64,000 nucleotides of DNA from Asterochloris sp. CNOR1 (GCA_963969365.1 OZ017755.1:1240001-1304000), one strand, 5' to 3'; shown: positions 21,243-34,757, counted from the stretch's first letter. The notes: a model not told the origin generated them from the letters alone. A program made the numbers and translations.

Positions 21243-24200
21243 ATGGATCCCCAAACGCTCGTGCAGACATTGTCAGCATGCTTGAGTCCAGTACAGGCAG
21301 ACAGAAAGGCTGCCGAGGCTCAGCTAGCACAAGTAAGAGTTACATCTTGTTGTCAGTTGAAGTTGAGGCCTGGCTTGTTATTACTAGAACTTTGCAATGC
21401 CATTGAGCCAAAGTGGCACACCAGCAATCATGAAGATCACCATGCTGCACAACTGAGGGTTCGCGTACTCTTAGGCTTGTGCCAACATTGCTACTGGCGT
21501 TTATTGGGCGGCATCCTGAGCATCGACATGATGCTCATGGCCATCGCTGCCCGTCTTCTGTCAGTCAGTCTGCATGCCGGACACCTGGAGGCCGCCTGCC
21601 TGGCCCTCTCCTGACAGGCATGAGAGCTGACAGGCAGGCAAATCGGCCATCAGGCCTGCGGCTGCTGTGCAGGTGCAGCATGCCCCTGGCACGCTGACCA
21701 ACCTGCTGCGGGTGGCAGTGGAGGGCTCCTTGCCTGTGGAGGTGCGCCAGCAGGCAGCCATCCAGGTCAAAAATGTCTCAAAGCGGGCATGGGAAGCGAC
21801 TGAAGGTGAGCCGGACACACTGGGAGCTCCCTTGTGCCAGACATTGCTGCACGAGTGCTTGCCCTGAGGGCCAGCAGGTCATTGTAGGAGGTGCTGCCTG
21901 GGGGCAACAGCAGGAGTGCTGGCTCTGGAGGTCAGCTGGACCCGCTGGCTTGGTTTGAGTGCCTGTAGCAAAGAGCTGACAGCACTCCAGGAGGGGCTGC
22001 ACAGGGTATATGGCTGCACTGGTGCTTGCACAGCAAGTCTGCAGGATGAAGTGCTTGCGCTGGACACATTGCTGAAAGCAGCCCCTTAGGTGCCTGAGCT
22101 CATTTGATACATGAAACATAATTGCAATGGGGTGTGTGGTCTCTTAGAGGTGCTGGCTGGCTGTTGCCAATCAGGTGCGTGCTGCTCTGCAGATGAGCCT
22201 CGCCTGTCAGAGCAGGACAAGTCGGCAGTGCGGGATAACCTCTTGGAGGGGGTCACCAGGTGAGCAGCCTGCCTCAGGCCACCACGGGGCACGATACTGC
22301 AGAGCACGGGAAGGACTGCAGAGTGTTGTAGGAAGAGATGGGCGATGTCAGCCATCGCGGCCCTCTCGCTGAGCTGCTTCTGAGCTCAACAAAGAAACTG
22401 GGGCAGCGTGCCTGTGACGTTTGCTGGGTTGTTGCTTGGCCCTCACAGATGGAGAAGGACAAGGCAGCAGGGTTGCAGAAGTTGTTGGAGGCGTCACCAG
22501 GTCAGCAGCCTGCATCAGGCCACAAGAGAGTACGAAACCTTCAGCAAGCTCGGGGTGCCAGCTGGAACTGTGATGCCGTTGACCGGATGGGGCACAATGG
22601 CAGCACTGGCTGCCAGCTCCTTTTGGCAATTTTGAGCTGTTTCCTGCTGAAGCATGGCTTTTCAGGGCATGCCTGTGACAATGCTGGGCTGTCACCTGAC
22701 GCCCACACACAGAGCTGGACAGAGCAGCAATGCAGGAAACCTTGCTGACAGGCTTCATTGGGTCAGCAGCCTGCCCCTGCTGGTGGCCTCAGTTGCCAGC
22801 TTTCAGTGGCAGCATGAACAGACACTGCATCATTGCTTAGCACCAACAGGCAGAGCAGATTCACTGCTTTGCCAGCTTGGGCTCCAGACACAGGGCTGAG
22901 GGCTGAACATCCGCCACTGCCCCATCCAGCATGCTCACGGCTGAGCAAATCCCTCTTTTTGCTGCTGACAGATCGCCGCCGCTCATCAGCACCCAGCTGG
23001 CAGAGTGTTTCAAGTCTATTGCCCTGTGTGACTACCCCTCCCAGTGGTCGGGCCTGCTACCAGCCGTTGTGGCAAAGCTGCAGGCCAAGGTGCGTTTGCC
23101 TGTAACACCCCAAGACATTGCTGTCATGATGGCCTATGACTGAGCTGCAGAGCATTTGCTGTAGCCCGCAGCTCTGTCAAGGGAGTGGGTTGCCGCCTGT
23201 GCACGTGCATCCAGCAGGCCAGAGACTTGCCGGGCAGCCAGAACAGGGACCGGGTAGAATGCACATCTGGGACCCTGCTGCTGCGTCCTCTCGGGGGATT
23301 GAGCAATGCTGCCAGTCGCTTACTGATGAGCAGTGGCACTAAATGTTTCCCCTGTGCTTGCACAGGACCCTCGGTCTTTGCACAACATCTTCGTGCCTCC
23401 CCCATCTCCAGGAGGTCTGCTTGATAGCCTCTGTATGCCTGCTCCACGTGCTGCATAGGCCCACTGTGCCTGTATGCAGTGAGCAGATGCAGAGACTTGA
23501 ACCTGTACATGTCTGCCTGTGCAGGACCCTCAATCCCTGCACGGAGGGCTGGTTGCGCTGCGCATCCTGACACGCAAGTACGAGTTCAGGACTGAGGATG
23601 ACAAAGGGCCCCTGCTGGAGATTGTAGATGCAACCTTCACCCTCGTGCTGCAGCTGTTCCAGGTCAGCGACTCTGCTTGAACTTTGACAAAGCCACTTAT
23701 CCTTGCAATCTGCGGGTCTCCTTTTCCTGAAAGCAATGGATGTTGAAGGGGACTCAACAAACAGAGATGGCACAGCTGATACTCTTTGAGCACTGCTGAA
23801 AACCTGAATAATTGGGCCCTTGAACGAACCCCTGCTGAGCCTGTCTGCTGCCTCTCAGGCAGTGACTGCCAGCCTTGAGCATGCACCTCAGGAGCTGGCT
23901 GACTTTCTGCTCTCCATTGCATGCATGGCATCAGCCTGCTGATGTCCTAAACGGCCCTGCATGCAGCCCTGCCTGAAGCTAGTCCGCCAGACCATGTGCC
24001 AGTGCATGCATTTCAGCAGCTGGCCAATTGCTGCATGTCTGTGTGCCGCACTGCCCTGGAGCTTGACGCCCCTCATTGCGCCGCATGTGGCCTCCAGCAT
24101 GCACGTCCATGGCTTCTGTGTGCAGCACTGCCTGGGGCGGGGGAACATGTCCCCTGACGAGGCTCCATGCGTCATCATAGCTTCCTGCTTCTCTGTGTCC

Positions 24201-27200
24201 AGCATTGTCTGGACCTGAACTCCCCAGACCCTGGCGTGGGCGAGCTGCTGAAGCTGGTGTGCAAGGCCTTCTACTCCGCAACCTACATGGGCGTGCCCCC
24301 TTACCTGCTGCGCCCTCATCCCTTTGCGCAGTGGATGACCTGCTTCCACACCCTGCTGCTCAGGCCGGTGCCCAAGGTGAGCAGTGCCCTGTGGGGGGCA
24401 TGCTTGTGCAGCTTCGCAGTGACACAGCCGACGTTCCTGTCGCGGTGGCAAGGGTCTGGCTGTCCTTCACTGTGCCGGTCAGACCAGTGCCCAGCTGAGC
24501 AGCGCCCTCTCATCAAGCTGCATGGTGCTGCGGTGCCTGGGCGCCTGTCTGTCTCCTGTGGCAGCGCTCCACAACAACTCTGTGTGCAGGGTATTTTCGT
24601 GGGGAGGTACGGCACTGCAGCGCACCTACTGCACGTGCTGCTGAAATCCAGCCTCACAAAGACACCACAAGCATCCATGAATGAGTTTGAGGCGACCTTG
24701 ATGGCCTGTCCTACCCTGTGCAGCAAGGTCCACCTGGGCCGAGCACCAGATATGAAATGTTCAGGCTCAGGTGCTGCACCATTTGGTCATATCGTCTCCA
24801 TCAAAGTCTGCCACAGGCAATGCAGAATGTCAAACTGCGGCCAAGGACAAGACCCCCTTTTCATAAGTTGGGTTGTCTCTAGGAATGACACTGGCAAGGC
24901 AATGCGTTCATTGCCAGAGCAGCTCATATCCTGGACAAAAGCATCAATGGTTGCTGCAGTCCGGCGTTGACGCAACACACCTTCTGAGAGGACTGCCTTG
25001 CCTGGCGCAGGAGGGGCAGCCTGAAGACCTGGACGAGCGCCAGGCCTGGGTGTGGTGGAAAGTCAAGAAGTGGGTGCTTCACATCACCCACCGCTTGTTC
25101 AAGCGTTATGCAGACATTAAGGCGGTCAACAACGAACTGGAGAAAGCCTTTGCCCACTTGTGGCTTCGGGACTGCAACATTCGCTTCCTGGAGGGGCACA
25201 TGCAGCTGGCTGCTGCACTGTCCCAGGTGAGGCCATGGACTCCCCCTGTCTGTGCCCAAGTGGGGCTGACAGTGATGCAGGCAGCCCAGTGATACTTGCT
25301 GCTGGCAGCTGCTTGGTCATACATGGGTGCACACTGAGGACAAGACCCATGTGAGGGGGCACATGCATCCAGCTGGCTGCTGCCTTGCTCAGCAGGGCCC
25401 CCCATTATGTAAATCATGAACGTGAACACAGCAAACCCTCTTCGCGAGGGGCACATGCAGTTGGCCAGTGTTCTGCCTTCTTGTGTGTGCATGAGCAGAG
25501 CTGATGAGATGCCAGCAGCTGAGAGGGTGGAGGGGCACATATGGCTGGCCACTGCCCTGACCCAGGTGAGGTGGGACTGCAGGGCATCCAGCAGCGTAGT
25601 CCAATGGAGCAGCTGTCGCGGACAGCTGAACACAGCTCACTCTTCTCTGGCGGAGTTTCTCTGCCCTGATGAAACTTCCAAAAGGGGCCCCAAGCCCCTT
25701 GAGGGAGCTAATGCTATTACATGCAGCCAATGCAGGCAGCCACGCAAAGCCGCTCTGCAGTGCAAAGGGTTGTCAGCCGCGCGCAGTTCCACCCTCCTGC
25801 TGCTGCTGCTGCTGCAGTTGAGTCCCTGCACAGGTCTCCCACCTTGTGGTGCAGGGGGAGTGGATGTCAGCGCGCTGCATCAACCTGCTGCTGATGTACC
25901 TGACCCATGCAGTGGCTCTGTCGGCCACGTGGAAGGTCATGAAGCCCCACATCCACCAGCTGGTTGTCAGCTGCATTTTCCCCATGACCTGCTTTGACGA
26001 CGAGGACCAGATGCTGTGGGATGAGGACCCCCACGAGTACATTCGCAAGGTGAGCACTGCTCTTGACTGCTCAGCCTCAGCCAGTGCACGGGACAAGGTC
26101 TCATTTGTGAGGGCAGCTGTTTGCTGGCCATGAGCATCTCTGCAGCTGAGGTCTGCAGCCGTCCTGACAGCGCTGAGGGCATGTGCAACCCCATGACAGC
26201 GAGACAGTGCATCGTCAGTTCACAAGCCAGTCCAGTCAATTAGTCGCGACCAGTGCTGCAGGGCTACGACATTGTTGAGGACATGTACAGCCCCAAGACG
26301 GCAGCAGCCAACTTCATCCACGAGCTGGGCAAGTCGCGGGCCAAAGGCCACCTTCCAATGCTGATGGAGCTTGTACAGAAGGCCTTCCAGGACTACCTGG
26401 TGAGCAGGCCTCCGATGGTACAAGCCAAGGAATGCCAGCACATGAGAGTATGCATGCATTGGGGAGAGTTGCCAATGGTGGCCTGCAGAGGCTCATGCAG
26501 CTTTTGCAAACAGCTTTGAAGGGTTACTAGTGACCCCAAAGCACTGTTGCATTAGTGGTGGCATGCGCAGGGTCTCCAGCAGGCACAGTCTTGGGAGCCA
26601 GAGACACGCCACAGCCGGCCTGGGGCAATGCGTGTGATTGCATGTGTGTGGATCCTTGCCCAAGCCCAGTGCTCTGCTCTGCGATGATGGGCACAAAGAG
26701 AGCTGCCCTGCAGACTGGCAGTCAGTGGTTGTGGTGACCCAATGGAAGGGCCTGAAAGTTCCTTGGGCAAAAGTCTGCACTGTGCTCAAGAGCAATGATC
26801 TCCACTTCTGTGAGGTCCTTCAGCCAAGCCCAGGGGATTCACGAGCTGCTGCACATTGCTGCAGGCTGTGCAGCCCCAGAGCAATGTAACTAAGCAGGTG
26901 GCACGCAGGGTGGATGGCGCGCTGTTCAGTGCAGGGTCCATGGCAGACCTGCTCCGTAAAAAGGTGCGCCTCATGTGCACAGTACTCAGCTGCAGCCATG
27001 GACACTCAGCACATTCTTGAGCTACCTTTGATGGGATGTGGCGGCTGTTGCACCACTGATGCCCAGCAGACGCTGTTGCCTGACAAGAGAGACAGACGTC
27101 TCAGCCCCAGACATGCCTGGGCCAGCAATCCCCTGCACGATCAAGGCATCTTGACTTGCATAGCTAGCAGCCTCTACCTTGGGCATAGAGTACTAGCATC

Positions 27201-30200
27201 TCAGGCCTGGTTGCACCCAGCATAGGCCCCTATGCCAGTCAGATTGATACTCTCTTGAGGAGCCCGGGGCTCAACCAGGTCATGTTGCCAGCAGTCACCC
27301 TGGATCCGAAAGTGAGGGTTTCCCATCTCCTTTTCTCTGCCCCTGCAGGAGCAGTATGCCATGCAGCTGGAGCCCATGCTGGCCCAGTGCGTGCTGCCCC
27401 TGTTCAAGAGCCCCTACGGCTTCGTCCGTGCCAAGGCCTGCTGGGTGGCCGGCCTGTTCGCTGACATAGGGTTCCGTGAGGGCCAATCTCCAACAGGGAC
27501 TTTTGTTCAGCTCTTCCAGGAGGTCTTTCATCTATTGCGTGATCCTGAGCTGCCGGTGAGCTTCCAGATCATTGGACACGTGATGGCAGCAGATGTTGAG
27601 CAGCAGTACATGTTCAGGCACAGCAGCTGTTGTGGGTGACCTTCAAGCTGTCGGTTGTCTGCGAAATGCTGCGCTGATAATGAGTCTTGCAAGTGCTGTA
27701 TGCAGTTGCCCCAAAGTATGCAATGGAGGGCTGATCAGCTGGCAGTACAGTACCATGTGTCCTTCAGGGGGTAGTCAGCGCACAGTGTTGGTCCTGCCTG
27801 GCAGGGACTGCATTTGCCAGCCTTTGTGTCAGGAGTGCCTTCATTCAGAGGAATGCTCACTCTGCTGTGTCTCTGTGGGCTCTGGCTGCCAACTCTGTCA
27901 GGGGTTCAGCCTGCAGCTTCAGGCAGATGCTGTGTGGCACTGCCCATTCTTGTCAAGCTTCTGAAGCAAAGAAAAGCCAAGCACTGCGCTTGCCAGGCTT
28001 CATGCAGCCCACAAGCCCCGCCCAGGCATGAGGGCCTGGCTGGGACCGTAGTCTGCACATCGCCGTCTGTCTCTCCTGGCTGCAGGTCCGGGTGGACGCT
28101 GTTGTGGCCCTGCGCAACTTCATCGACGCATTTGATGAAGGGCACATAGATACTGTGAAGCCCCTCATCCCGCAGCTGCTGGACAGCGTCTTCAACCTCA
28201 TGCAGCAGGTGAGTACCCCTGGCAGAGACCCTCAGGTTTACAGAAGTCCCACCCCGCAAATCCCGTCCTCATACACCTGATGTTGCTGGGCAACCCCCCA
28301 ATTGTCAAAGAGCATGCTCAGCCTCGTGCGGCAGGTGATCAAAGCCTTGCAAGTTGCTGTCGTTTCACTGCCTTACGAGCAGGAAAGGCCCCAGCAGCCG
28401 CGGAGGCGAGGTTGTGCACATCGTATGTGCTTGCTGTTGCTTGTACACCGCCAGCATTACCAGCCTTGTCAACGAGAATGCTAAAGTAGTGCCCAGGCCC
28501 TGCTTGTACGGTACATGCTCTCGCATGGAGTCCCCCTTCACCCCCAGCCCAGTGCAGGTCACGCTCTTCAGTCCCTCCTGTGTGTCTCAGAAGCTGCAAC
28601 TGCCTCTGTAGGAATTTGGGACGCTTTGCGCCTTTGTCGAAGCTGCAGGGTACAGTTTGTGCCTTCTTTTGAAGCAGGCCTGCACAGACAGGGATATCAA
28701 CGTGTCTGCTTCCAGCTTGGCACCAAAAAGACGCCAGCATTGCACTCACTCAGACAGGCATGCGTGTGCACACAGATCGAGAGCGAGGACCTGCTTTTCA
28801 CTTTGGAGACCGTTGTGGAGAAGTTTGGCGAAGAGATTGCGCCCTACGCAGTGGGTCTCTGTCAGCACCTTGCAGCAGCATTCTGGAGAATACAGGTGGG
28901 CTCCATTTGTCACTCTATGGTGGAGCCCCATCCACAGCTTGCACTTGCACTCTGCAAAAACAGGTGGGCCGCTGACTCAGGCACACTATGCCTCAGGGCC
29001 TGTCAGATAGTTGCAGCAGCACTCTGGCAAATACCAGCGACGACTGACTCTGGCGGCCACCTGCACCTCCCGTGCATGTGCATGTGTGCGGTGCTGCAAT
29101 GCCGCCCTGCTGTGCTCAGTCAGGGGTGCAAAGCATCTTTCCCTGAGCAGACTGCTGCTTCGCACATGAGCAGCGCCATGCATGTCTACCTTGCCACTCA
29201 CGCAGCCCAAGATCACCATCAAGTGAGACATGCTGAGCCTTCTCTATGGGAGCAGTGCTGTCATCTCGACATGTCTGGCCTCACGACCTTGCTTCTTGCT
29301 ATGGCGTTTCTGCACCTCCCCCAAAGCACAGCATGCCAACTTGCAGGACTGGGGCGCAGCAGACAGAGGCACCCAGTGAAGGTTGCCAGGGTACCCCTCC
29401 CCCTGATCAGCATGCACGCCGCCCTGCAGGGCTAAAGACACAAAGCTCCAAACAAAACCTTGCATGCACGGCAGCCCTGGCCACTGCTCAATATCAATTC
29501 CAGTGCTTTGCACAGCTGAGCTGCAGAGAATAAGGGCAGCAACACAGGGACTGCAACAGCAAGCTGTCAACTCCCTCATCCTGCAACAGTAACCCATCTA
29601 ATTTCAGGGCTCCCCTCCCGCTGACCAGCATGCATGTGGCCCTGCAGAGCTTGGGACCCACAGCTGCAAAACTCCCCAGCTGCGCTCATCGCCTGGTCTG
29701 TTGCCTTGCAGGGGTCAGGTGCAGAGGACGAGGACGACGACTTTGGAGCGCTGGCTGCCTTTGGCTGCCTGCGCGCCATCAGCACTGTGCTGGAGTCTGT
29801 GAGCACGTTGACCCACCTGTTCCCTCAGCTGGAGGAGATCTTGTTTCCCATCATGCACAAGATGTGCTCCCAGGATGGGCAGGACGTCTTTGAGGAGGTG
29901 CTCCAGATCATCTCATACTGCACCTACTTCTGCGAGGAGGTGAGGCCCAGCTTCATAATCATTGCTCAGGCTAGCTCAGGTCACGTGGGCTGTCTCACTG
30001 GTCGTGTTCCCCGCGCCAAGCTTGTGATCTTTGGCAAACTTGCAGGTTCCTTGCGGGAAGGCACAAAAATTGCAAGCATACGCAATGATGCACTCTGCAG
30101 TTGTTTTAAGCACAGGGGGTGCAGCAGGCACAAGGCCATTGAGTGCAGTTGTCCAAAATCACAGCAAGCAAGGACCCTTTGCAGGTTTTGCGTGCACCTG

Positions 30201-33200
30201 GGAGGCAAACGCAAAGCCTCTGCAGGTCTCTTTTATTTGTCGATGGGTCAGGTCTCTGGGTGCCAAACGCTGAATGTATCCTAGGTAACGATGCTGTCTG
30301 TGACTTGTGCTGCTGCGTCCAGCCTGCAAGCTCTGGCTGCATGGCATTGCATGGATTTCTGTGGTGCATGGGAAGGCTTAGGCACTGATGCCCTATGCAG
30401 TCCCCTTTGCAACAGGCCCAGCAGTCATGCACTGCCCTGCAGATCTCTGAGCGGATGTGGACGCTGTGGCCGCGTATCTGCGAGGCATTCAACACCTGGG
30501 CCATCGACTACTTTGACAACATTCTAGTGCCTCTGGACAACTTCATCAGCAGAGATACAGACAGGTTCCTGGCTGGCCAGAGCCCAAACTATCTGCAGCA
30601 GGTGGGCTATGCTGAGGGCATCCTCGTTCGTCAATGCTGCGACAGTTCTACAAGCATCTTGCCCAAGGCCCCTGGAGCACCTCCGGGACGCTAACTGGTG
30701 CATACCCAGCAGGAAAACAGATGAATTTCTGGCTGGCAAGAAGCCCCTGCTACCCGCAGCAGGTAGCCTAGCCTGTCATCCTGAAGCAGGTAGGACCGTT
30801 GTTAAGGGTCTGGCGCACAAAAGTCCTGCTGCAGCTGCACACAACATTCTTGGTACATCACCTCAGGGCTGTACATTATCCAACTGGGTACCTTCTGCCG
30901 AACCAGCGCCCCAACCCCATGCAGCGGGGCAGATGGCATCACATGTGAAGCCCCATGCATCTGAGCTCAAGCTCCTTGAGTCACATCTCTTACTGTGGGA
31001 GCACCTGATATAACTGCCCATTAATGCCCATACCTGGCCCTGATAATATGCTGAGGTAGTGATTACAGCTGTGAGCCTGTGCTGCCTTGCAGAGAACTGA
31101 TGGAGGAGGTCAACACCAGGTTGGATGCACAGCATGTGCACGCTCGCAGCTGTGTCACGGCTTGCAGCATGCTTGCACTCACAGTGCTGGGCTGCAGCAG
31201 TCTGTGTGCTGGCTGCAAGCGAATGGGATGCAGAGGTTATCATGCCTCTCCCATCACCTGCCGTCAAGCAACCTTGACGCTCAAAACTTGCTGGCTGCAG
31301 GCCAATGAGATGGCTCGCCGCGTGCTCGCAGACACAGAGACCTCTGAGGGCGACCTTGCACCTGCGCCCAAGCTGCTGGAGATCATTCTGCAGAACTGTC
31401 GTGGACGGGTGGACCACTGTGTGGCGCCGTACCTTCAGGTAGGTGGCTCCATACATGGCTTCTGGTGTTGGCTGTAGATCCTCTGGGTGAGCTCAGGTTG
31501 CAGAGCTGCTTCTGATGGGTTGACCACCTGAGTGCCCCCCACAGGCAGGTACTTGTGGTTCTGTGCGTTCTGTTATGTCAGTCCCATCTGTGTGAGTGCG
31601 CCCATGCGGCCGACGCATCTGGCCATCTGCCTCAGCAGGCGGGCATGCATGCAACATGCAACGCTCATGCTGTGTGTCTCCTCTGGAGCTGTGGTCAGGG
31701 CATTCAGGCTGCAGGTAGCCACTTCCCTGCCGAGCAGACTGGTCCTGGCTGACCTGAGGGCTTTGCCTTCATATCCCCTTGCAGAAGTTCTTCAGGTTGG
31801 AGCAAGCCCATTGTCATGCGAAGCATGCTTTGTCAGTCAGAAGCATGCAGACCGTGCAGCCCAGGTGTGTGGTTAGCTCTCTTGTAAAGCCAGGTCCCTG
31901 CATCATGCAAGCTCCTCACAGCTGCCTGCAGATGGTCATCGCTTGCCTGCAGAGCATGCAGCACAGATATGTGGCTGGTGTGCATGTCAAGCAAACCCCC
32001 TTGACCAGACAGGCTTGTCACGGCTGCCTGCAGATGGTCGTCACTCGCCTGCAGAGCGTACAGCGCAAGTCTGTGCGTGATCTGCTGGTCAACTTGGTTG
32101 CCACAGCGCTGCACTACAATGCTGAAATAGCTGTCGCCGCGCTGCAGCAGCAGGGGCAGCTGGCTACCATCCTGTCCACCTGGTTCCAGGTGTGTATCAA
32201 GATTGGCACCTCAGCACATTGCTGGAAGCCTCCTGTGCTGGGTTGCAGCATCAGTCAGCATGCAGCGTGTCCACCTTGTTGCAGGTGACAACTGGTTTGT
32301 TGCCCTGTGTGCTTGTTGGGGAGTCTTGTGCTGTGCATGGGGCAACCTGCCTCAATAGCGCTGCGCTCAGGGTGCTTTCATGCCCCACCCCAAAGAGCAA
32401 TGCTGCCAGCTCAGGGATTGAAACCAGCTCAGAGAATGAACAATCACCACAGAGCTCAGACCAATGGACAGAATTGCTCAACAAGGCAAGTACATTGAGG
32501 TCTGCCTTACTCAAAGCATTATGCATGTTGCAGGTGACCTAGGTCACTTGACAAACGATGCACGTTCAGCCACAAGCACTTCAGCCAGTCCTGCCTGTGC
32601 AGCAGCATGACTGTCCACTTCTCACTCATGCAAACTTTGCCTCTATCGATGACGCAGTCCCTGCACATGTGCAGATGATATTTGCTTCCCGCAGCAGTGG
32701 GCTGCCCGTCCACTTCAAGCGCCTATATGACAAGAAGGTATCGCTGCTGGGGCTGACAGCCCTCATGGGGCTGCCTGACCGCCAAGTTCCTCCTGGGCTT
32801 GCGCAGAACTGGCAGCAGGTCACCTTGGGCATCCTGCAGCTCCTGGTCAACTACAGGGAACAGCAGGTGGGCCGGCTGCACTTCACAGGGTTGTTCGCAA
32901 TGCACTGGGTGCTCTGCTGGTGGACACTGGTGCTTTGCTTTGTCACTGGTCCCCTCATGCTGCATGACGCAGCGCAGCATCAGGGCTGCCCATGAACCTC
33001 ATCAACAATTGAGCTGCCCCTGCACGGGAGAGTCAGCTTTTCCTGTGGGGTGCATTGGCAGGCAAGCAAGTTTAGCACCATTTGAGTTTGCTGCATGGCG
33101 GGCTTCGGCCACGGCTCTGTCTGGTGCTGCACAAGGCTTGCCGGCATGTCCTGTGGCCCTGATGCGTGCAAAGCGTTCATGCCTGCCAGGCTGTAGCCTC

Positions 33201-34757
33201 CCAAGTCTGATAGGCACCAAAGGAGAACGTCTCTCCGCAACAGTGTGCGCTTCAAGCAGCCAGCCACCACACCTTGCTGCACAACACCACAGGCCGTAGG
33301 GGGTTTGCGACACCTGGCCTGTAGCACACGTGTCAACAAGGACCGTCCAAGTGGAGCAGATTCGGCAGGCAGCAGCATGCACAGCAAGCAGTGCTGTCAC
33401 AGTGCAGAGATGCTCACAGTGCAGAGATGCTGCAGGCACGGGAGGCCAAGGGGGAGGACACCCAGCTGGCAGCCTCAGACAATGAAGACTTGGACGCGGG
33501 GGAGCTGAGCGACAGTGAGGACCAGCTGGACGAGAATGCGGTGCTCAGCAAGCTGGCAGATGAAGCCATCCGGTTCCATGTAAGGGACTGGGAGGAGGGG
33601 CATGCCATGCAACGAGTCGTTCTGTCAATGCAGCAAAGCGGTCATTGATCTGCCAGTTAGTCAGCTGCTCTGAACAGACTTTACTGATTGTTGGGGACGG
33701 GGAGGCAGCTCAGTATAATCACATTGCCCTTATCGAAATCTTGAGATCAAAATGATGTTCTCTGGCATGGCAAGGCAGGCTGGTCCCTGAGCTCGCCCTC
33801 ACACACAGCCAAAGCCACACTCAGCCTGCTTGCTGCAGGTCAAGCAAAAGCTTTCACGGCTACGTCACCTTGTTATGCAGTTGCTGTAGTGCACCAAGCA
33901 GCAGATTTTCCGCCAGCTCAGAAGCCACACTGCTTTCAACTGCTTATTGACACAAACAGCACACGACCATGCCGCAGGAGGAGCGGGAGGCTGAGCAGGA
34001 GTCTGGTGAGGACTCGGATGAATGGACAGATGAGGAGGATGCAGACACCCCCATAGATGAGCTTGACCCCTTTATGCTATTTAGCAACACCCTGCAGCAG
34101 CTTCAGACGCAGAATCCCGGTAGATTTCAGGTGGGCACTCCGTTTCTTTGGCACTGACCTAAGCTCTTTCCAGGCTGTCTTGCACTCTCGTGAGCTAATC
34201 GAGCGATGTCTTGCTTCGCACAAGGAATTGAAGTCTATGGCAAATATTTTGCTTGCAATTTTGCTGTCTTCTGCAAGCAAAGACAAGGATGCAAGCAGCG
34301 CACATCACACATGTCGTTGCGGGCAGCTTGCTGCTGTTGCTGAAGTTGCTTGGCACGTGCATGCAAGACATACAAGACCTAGCCCTGGCCAAAACAGCTG
34401 CCAAAGGTCACTTCATGGTGTGCTTCTTGCTGCCCTTGAGCACTCTGCAGCAGCATCCCTGCAGTTACCAGCTTGGACCGCCGCACTTGCGCTGGAGGGC
34501 TCTGACAAGTGCTGGGCTGTTTGTGGAACACTAGCTACCAGCCCACATTGGCTTCATCGCTGCCACACTGCAGGGTGCACGCCAGGCACCTAAAGCGCTT
34601 GTGCTTGATCTGGGCACCACTCTCCTGCTGCTTGCAGGCCCTCACCTCTGGGCTTCCCCAAGATCGTGCAGCCACCTTGCAAGGAGCACTGCAGCATGCA
34701 GACACTCTGAGACCCCAGAAGCCCCATCTGATGGACATGCACCTTCTCATCACATGA
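21243..34757 (+). CDS. IPO8: Importin-beta family nuclear transport receptor (importin-7/8, SAD2-like)
   Basis: Twenty-one exons join in phase to about 1,024 residues, close to the family's ~1,040. They are 21243-21332, 21673-21805, 22193-22259, 22972-23089, 23525-23662, 24203-24376, 25011-25226, 25855-26049, 26262-26399, 26898-26963, 27349-27555, 28086-28208, 28776-28895, 29712-29939, 30443-30601, 31301-31438, 32034-32189, 32675-32866, 33436-33579, 33978-34130 and 34638-34757. Recognisable blocks: [107 protein letters not shown]. An acidic segment ([20 protein letters not shown], then [17 protein letters not shown]) precedes the C-terminal helix, as in IPO7/8. The protein carries cargo through nuclear pores by HEAT repeats bound by Ran-GTP at the N-terminus. 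Many introns contain exon-edge copies. Confidence 0.92.
22215..22800 (+). repeat. Three copies of importin exon 3 3' edge
   Basis: The exon-3 end, GAGGGGGTCACCAG|GTGAGCAGCCTGC (about 22215-22285), recurs at about 22456-22530 as GAGGCGTCACCAGGTCAGCAGCCTGC and at about 22713-22770 as ACAGGCTTCATTGGGTCAGCAGCCTGC. The period is about 240-257 bp. Both copies keep a weak GTCAGC donor. Confidence 0.75.
23354..23570 (+). repeat. Duplicated importin exon 5 5' edge
   Basis: The true start TGTGCAG|GACCCTCAATCCCTGCAC (about 23515) is preceded 160 bp upstream (about 23354) by a copy, TTGCACAGGACCCTCGGTCTTTGCAC. This copy keeps the acceptor and reads DPRSLH in place of DPQSLH. Confidence 0.7.
24354..24530 (+). 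repeat. Duplicated importin exon 6 3' edge
   Basis: The exon end CAGGCCGGTGCCCAAG|GTGAGCAGTGCCCT (24361-24390) recurs about 115 bp downstream near 24480 as CAGACCAGTGCCCAGCTGAGCAGCGCCCT. The donor in the copy is destroyed. Confidence 0.7.
25188..25575 (+). repeat. Four copies of importin exon 7 3' edge
   Basis: The exon end GGAGGGGCACATGCAGCTGG...CCCAG|GTGAGG (25188-25232) is followed by copies at about 25351, 25443 and 25528. All keep GAGGGGCACAT and (C/T)TGGC. The last also keeps an intact CCCAGGTGAGG donor, so it is a usable decoy splice site. Confidence 0.8.
28859..29053 (+). repeat. Three copies of importin exon 13 3' edge
   Basis: The exon end TTGCAGCAGCATTCTGGAGA...CAG|GTGGGC (28869-28900) is echoed near 28936 (ACTTGCACTCTGCAAAAACAGGTGGGCC, donor kept) and near 29010 (TTGCAGCAGCACTCTGGCAAATACC, donor lost). 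Confidence 0.75.
30540..30775 (+). repeat. Duplicated importin exon 15 3' edge
   Basis: The exon end TTCCTGGCTGGCCAGAGCCC...CTGCAGCAG|GTGGGC (about 30566-30607) recurs about 160 bp downstream as TTTCTGGCTGGCAAGAAGCCC...CCGCAGCAGGTAGCC (about 30726-30768). The copy has a good GTAGCC-type donor. Confidence 0.75.
31841..32100 (+). repeat. Three copies of importin exon 17 5' edge
   Basis: The true start CTGCCTGCAG|ATGGTCGTCACTCG...CTGGTCAA (32024-32093) is preceded by a copy about 102 bp upstream (31922-31997), with an identical acceptor and [10 protein letters not shown] in place of [11 protein letters not shown] more decayed copy lies near 31841-31893. Confidence 0.8.

Noticed and set aside
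23870-23945. Candidate importin exon reading [19 protein letters not shown]
   Set aside because: It is open and looks helical, but joining it breaks the phase and the family alignment between LQLFQ and [10 protein letters not shown], so I left it intronic.
28515-29435. A 306-codon plus-strand frame within the importin gene
   Set aside because: It is in the importin frame only at 28776-28895. The flanks are introns that happen to stay open and include exon echoes.
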